A stretch of 64,000 nt of DNA from Caprimulgus europaeus (Eukaryota > Chordata > Aves > Caprimulgiformes > Caprimulgidae). The stretch is from the NCBI GenBank assembly GCA_907165065.1, contig OU015551.1:2542001-2606000 (forward strand). Reading direction: 5' to 3'. The translations under genes were made by a program, and so were the position numbers. Below, piece by piece: positions 63,736 through 64,000 of this stretch. Under the pieces are notes generated by a model. That model did no database searches. It had not been told where the DNA came from and saw only the letters and a list, made by a program, of their open reading frames with translations. Every line of letters begins with the position of its first letter. The stretch's first letter is position 1.

Positions 63736-64000
63736 CAACACCCACCCGGGCACAATCCCGCTCGTCCCCTCACATGATTTTAGACAATTTTAGGCAATTT
63801 CAGGCAATTTTTGGCCATTTTCTCCACCGAGTCACTGCCACCAACTCCCCCTCTCTGGCAAACTGGGCCTCGCAGTGGGGCTGGTGGGAAGGACCCCAAC
63901 CCCCCTCCACTTTTACCCCCCAAAACCCTGCCCCCATCTCCATGGCCGGAGCCATCCCGAGCACCGGGCACCTCTGGAGCTTCAACCCCCCCAAAAACCA
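63736..64000. other. Right edge of the window, nothing recognised
   Basis: A short run of tttaggcaatttcaggcaat-type repeats (63778-63822), then GC-rich sequence. No exon recognised on either strand. Confidence 0.5.

Overview
This is vertebrate nuclear DNA and almost certainly from a bird. It carries at least a dozen CR1 (chicken repeat 1) LINE fragments. The genes are GC-rich and split by short introns, and intergenic tracts are full of long G/C homopolymers, as on avian microchromosomes. Gene order and orientation match human 19p13.3 (bird chromosome 28 type synteny): NMRK2(+), DAPK3(-), EEF2(-), PIAS4(+). Two genes not found at this spot in human are interleaved: a PRR22-like gene between NMRK2 and DAPK3, and a FOXQ2 gene just downstream of PIAS4.

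Layout. 354-439: last coding exon of NMRK2, followed by its 3' region. 2.3-2.9 kb: CR1 fragments. 3335-5282: three-exon PRR22-like gene with an internal tandem duplication. 5.3-9.0 kb: intergenic, with CR1 fragments. 9.05-15.55 kb: DAPK3 on the minus strand, eight coding exons (456 aa) plus a probable non-coding first exon. 15.76-26.07 kb: EEF2 on the minus strand, 15 exons joining to exactly 858 aa, with SNORD37 in intron 6 and a TATA/CRE/TOP promoter. 26.1-29.2 kb: GC-rich intergenic space between the divergent EEF2 and PIAS4 promoters. 29.27-52.22 kb: PIAS4 on the plus strand, 11 exons (492 aa), with large introns holding CR1 copies, a (TTTTA)n array and an AT-rich minisatellite, then a 3' UTR with two poly(A) signals. 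55.46-56.55 kb: FOXQ2, three exons, 218 aa. 56.6-64 kb: no recognisable coding sequence. This last part holds minisatellites, a roughly 0.5 kb polypyrimidine tract, G/C homopolymers and AT-rich sequence that could be the minus-strand 3' UTR of the next gene (ZBTB7A by human synteny).

Function. The genes are mostly unrelated housekeeping and regulatory genes held together by old synteny: NAD+ salvage (NMRK2), cytoskeletal and cell-death kinase (DAPK3), translation elongation (EEF2, with a snoRNA guiding 28S rRNA methylation from its intron), SUMO E3 ligation (PIAS4) and a tissue-specific forkhead factor (FOXQ2). Splice junctions were placed by hand from GT/AG sites, phase and homology. The EEF2, DAPK3, PIAS4 and FOXQ2 models close without frame breaks. 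No bacterial-type systems, CRISPR arrays, tRNAs or rRNA genes were seen.
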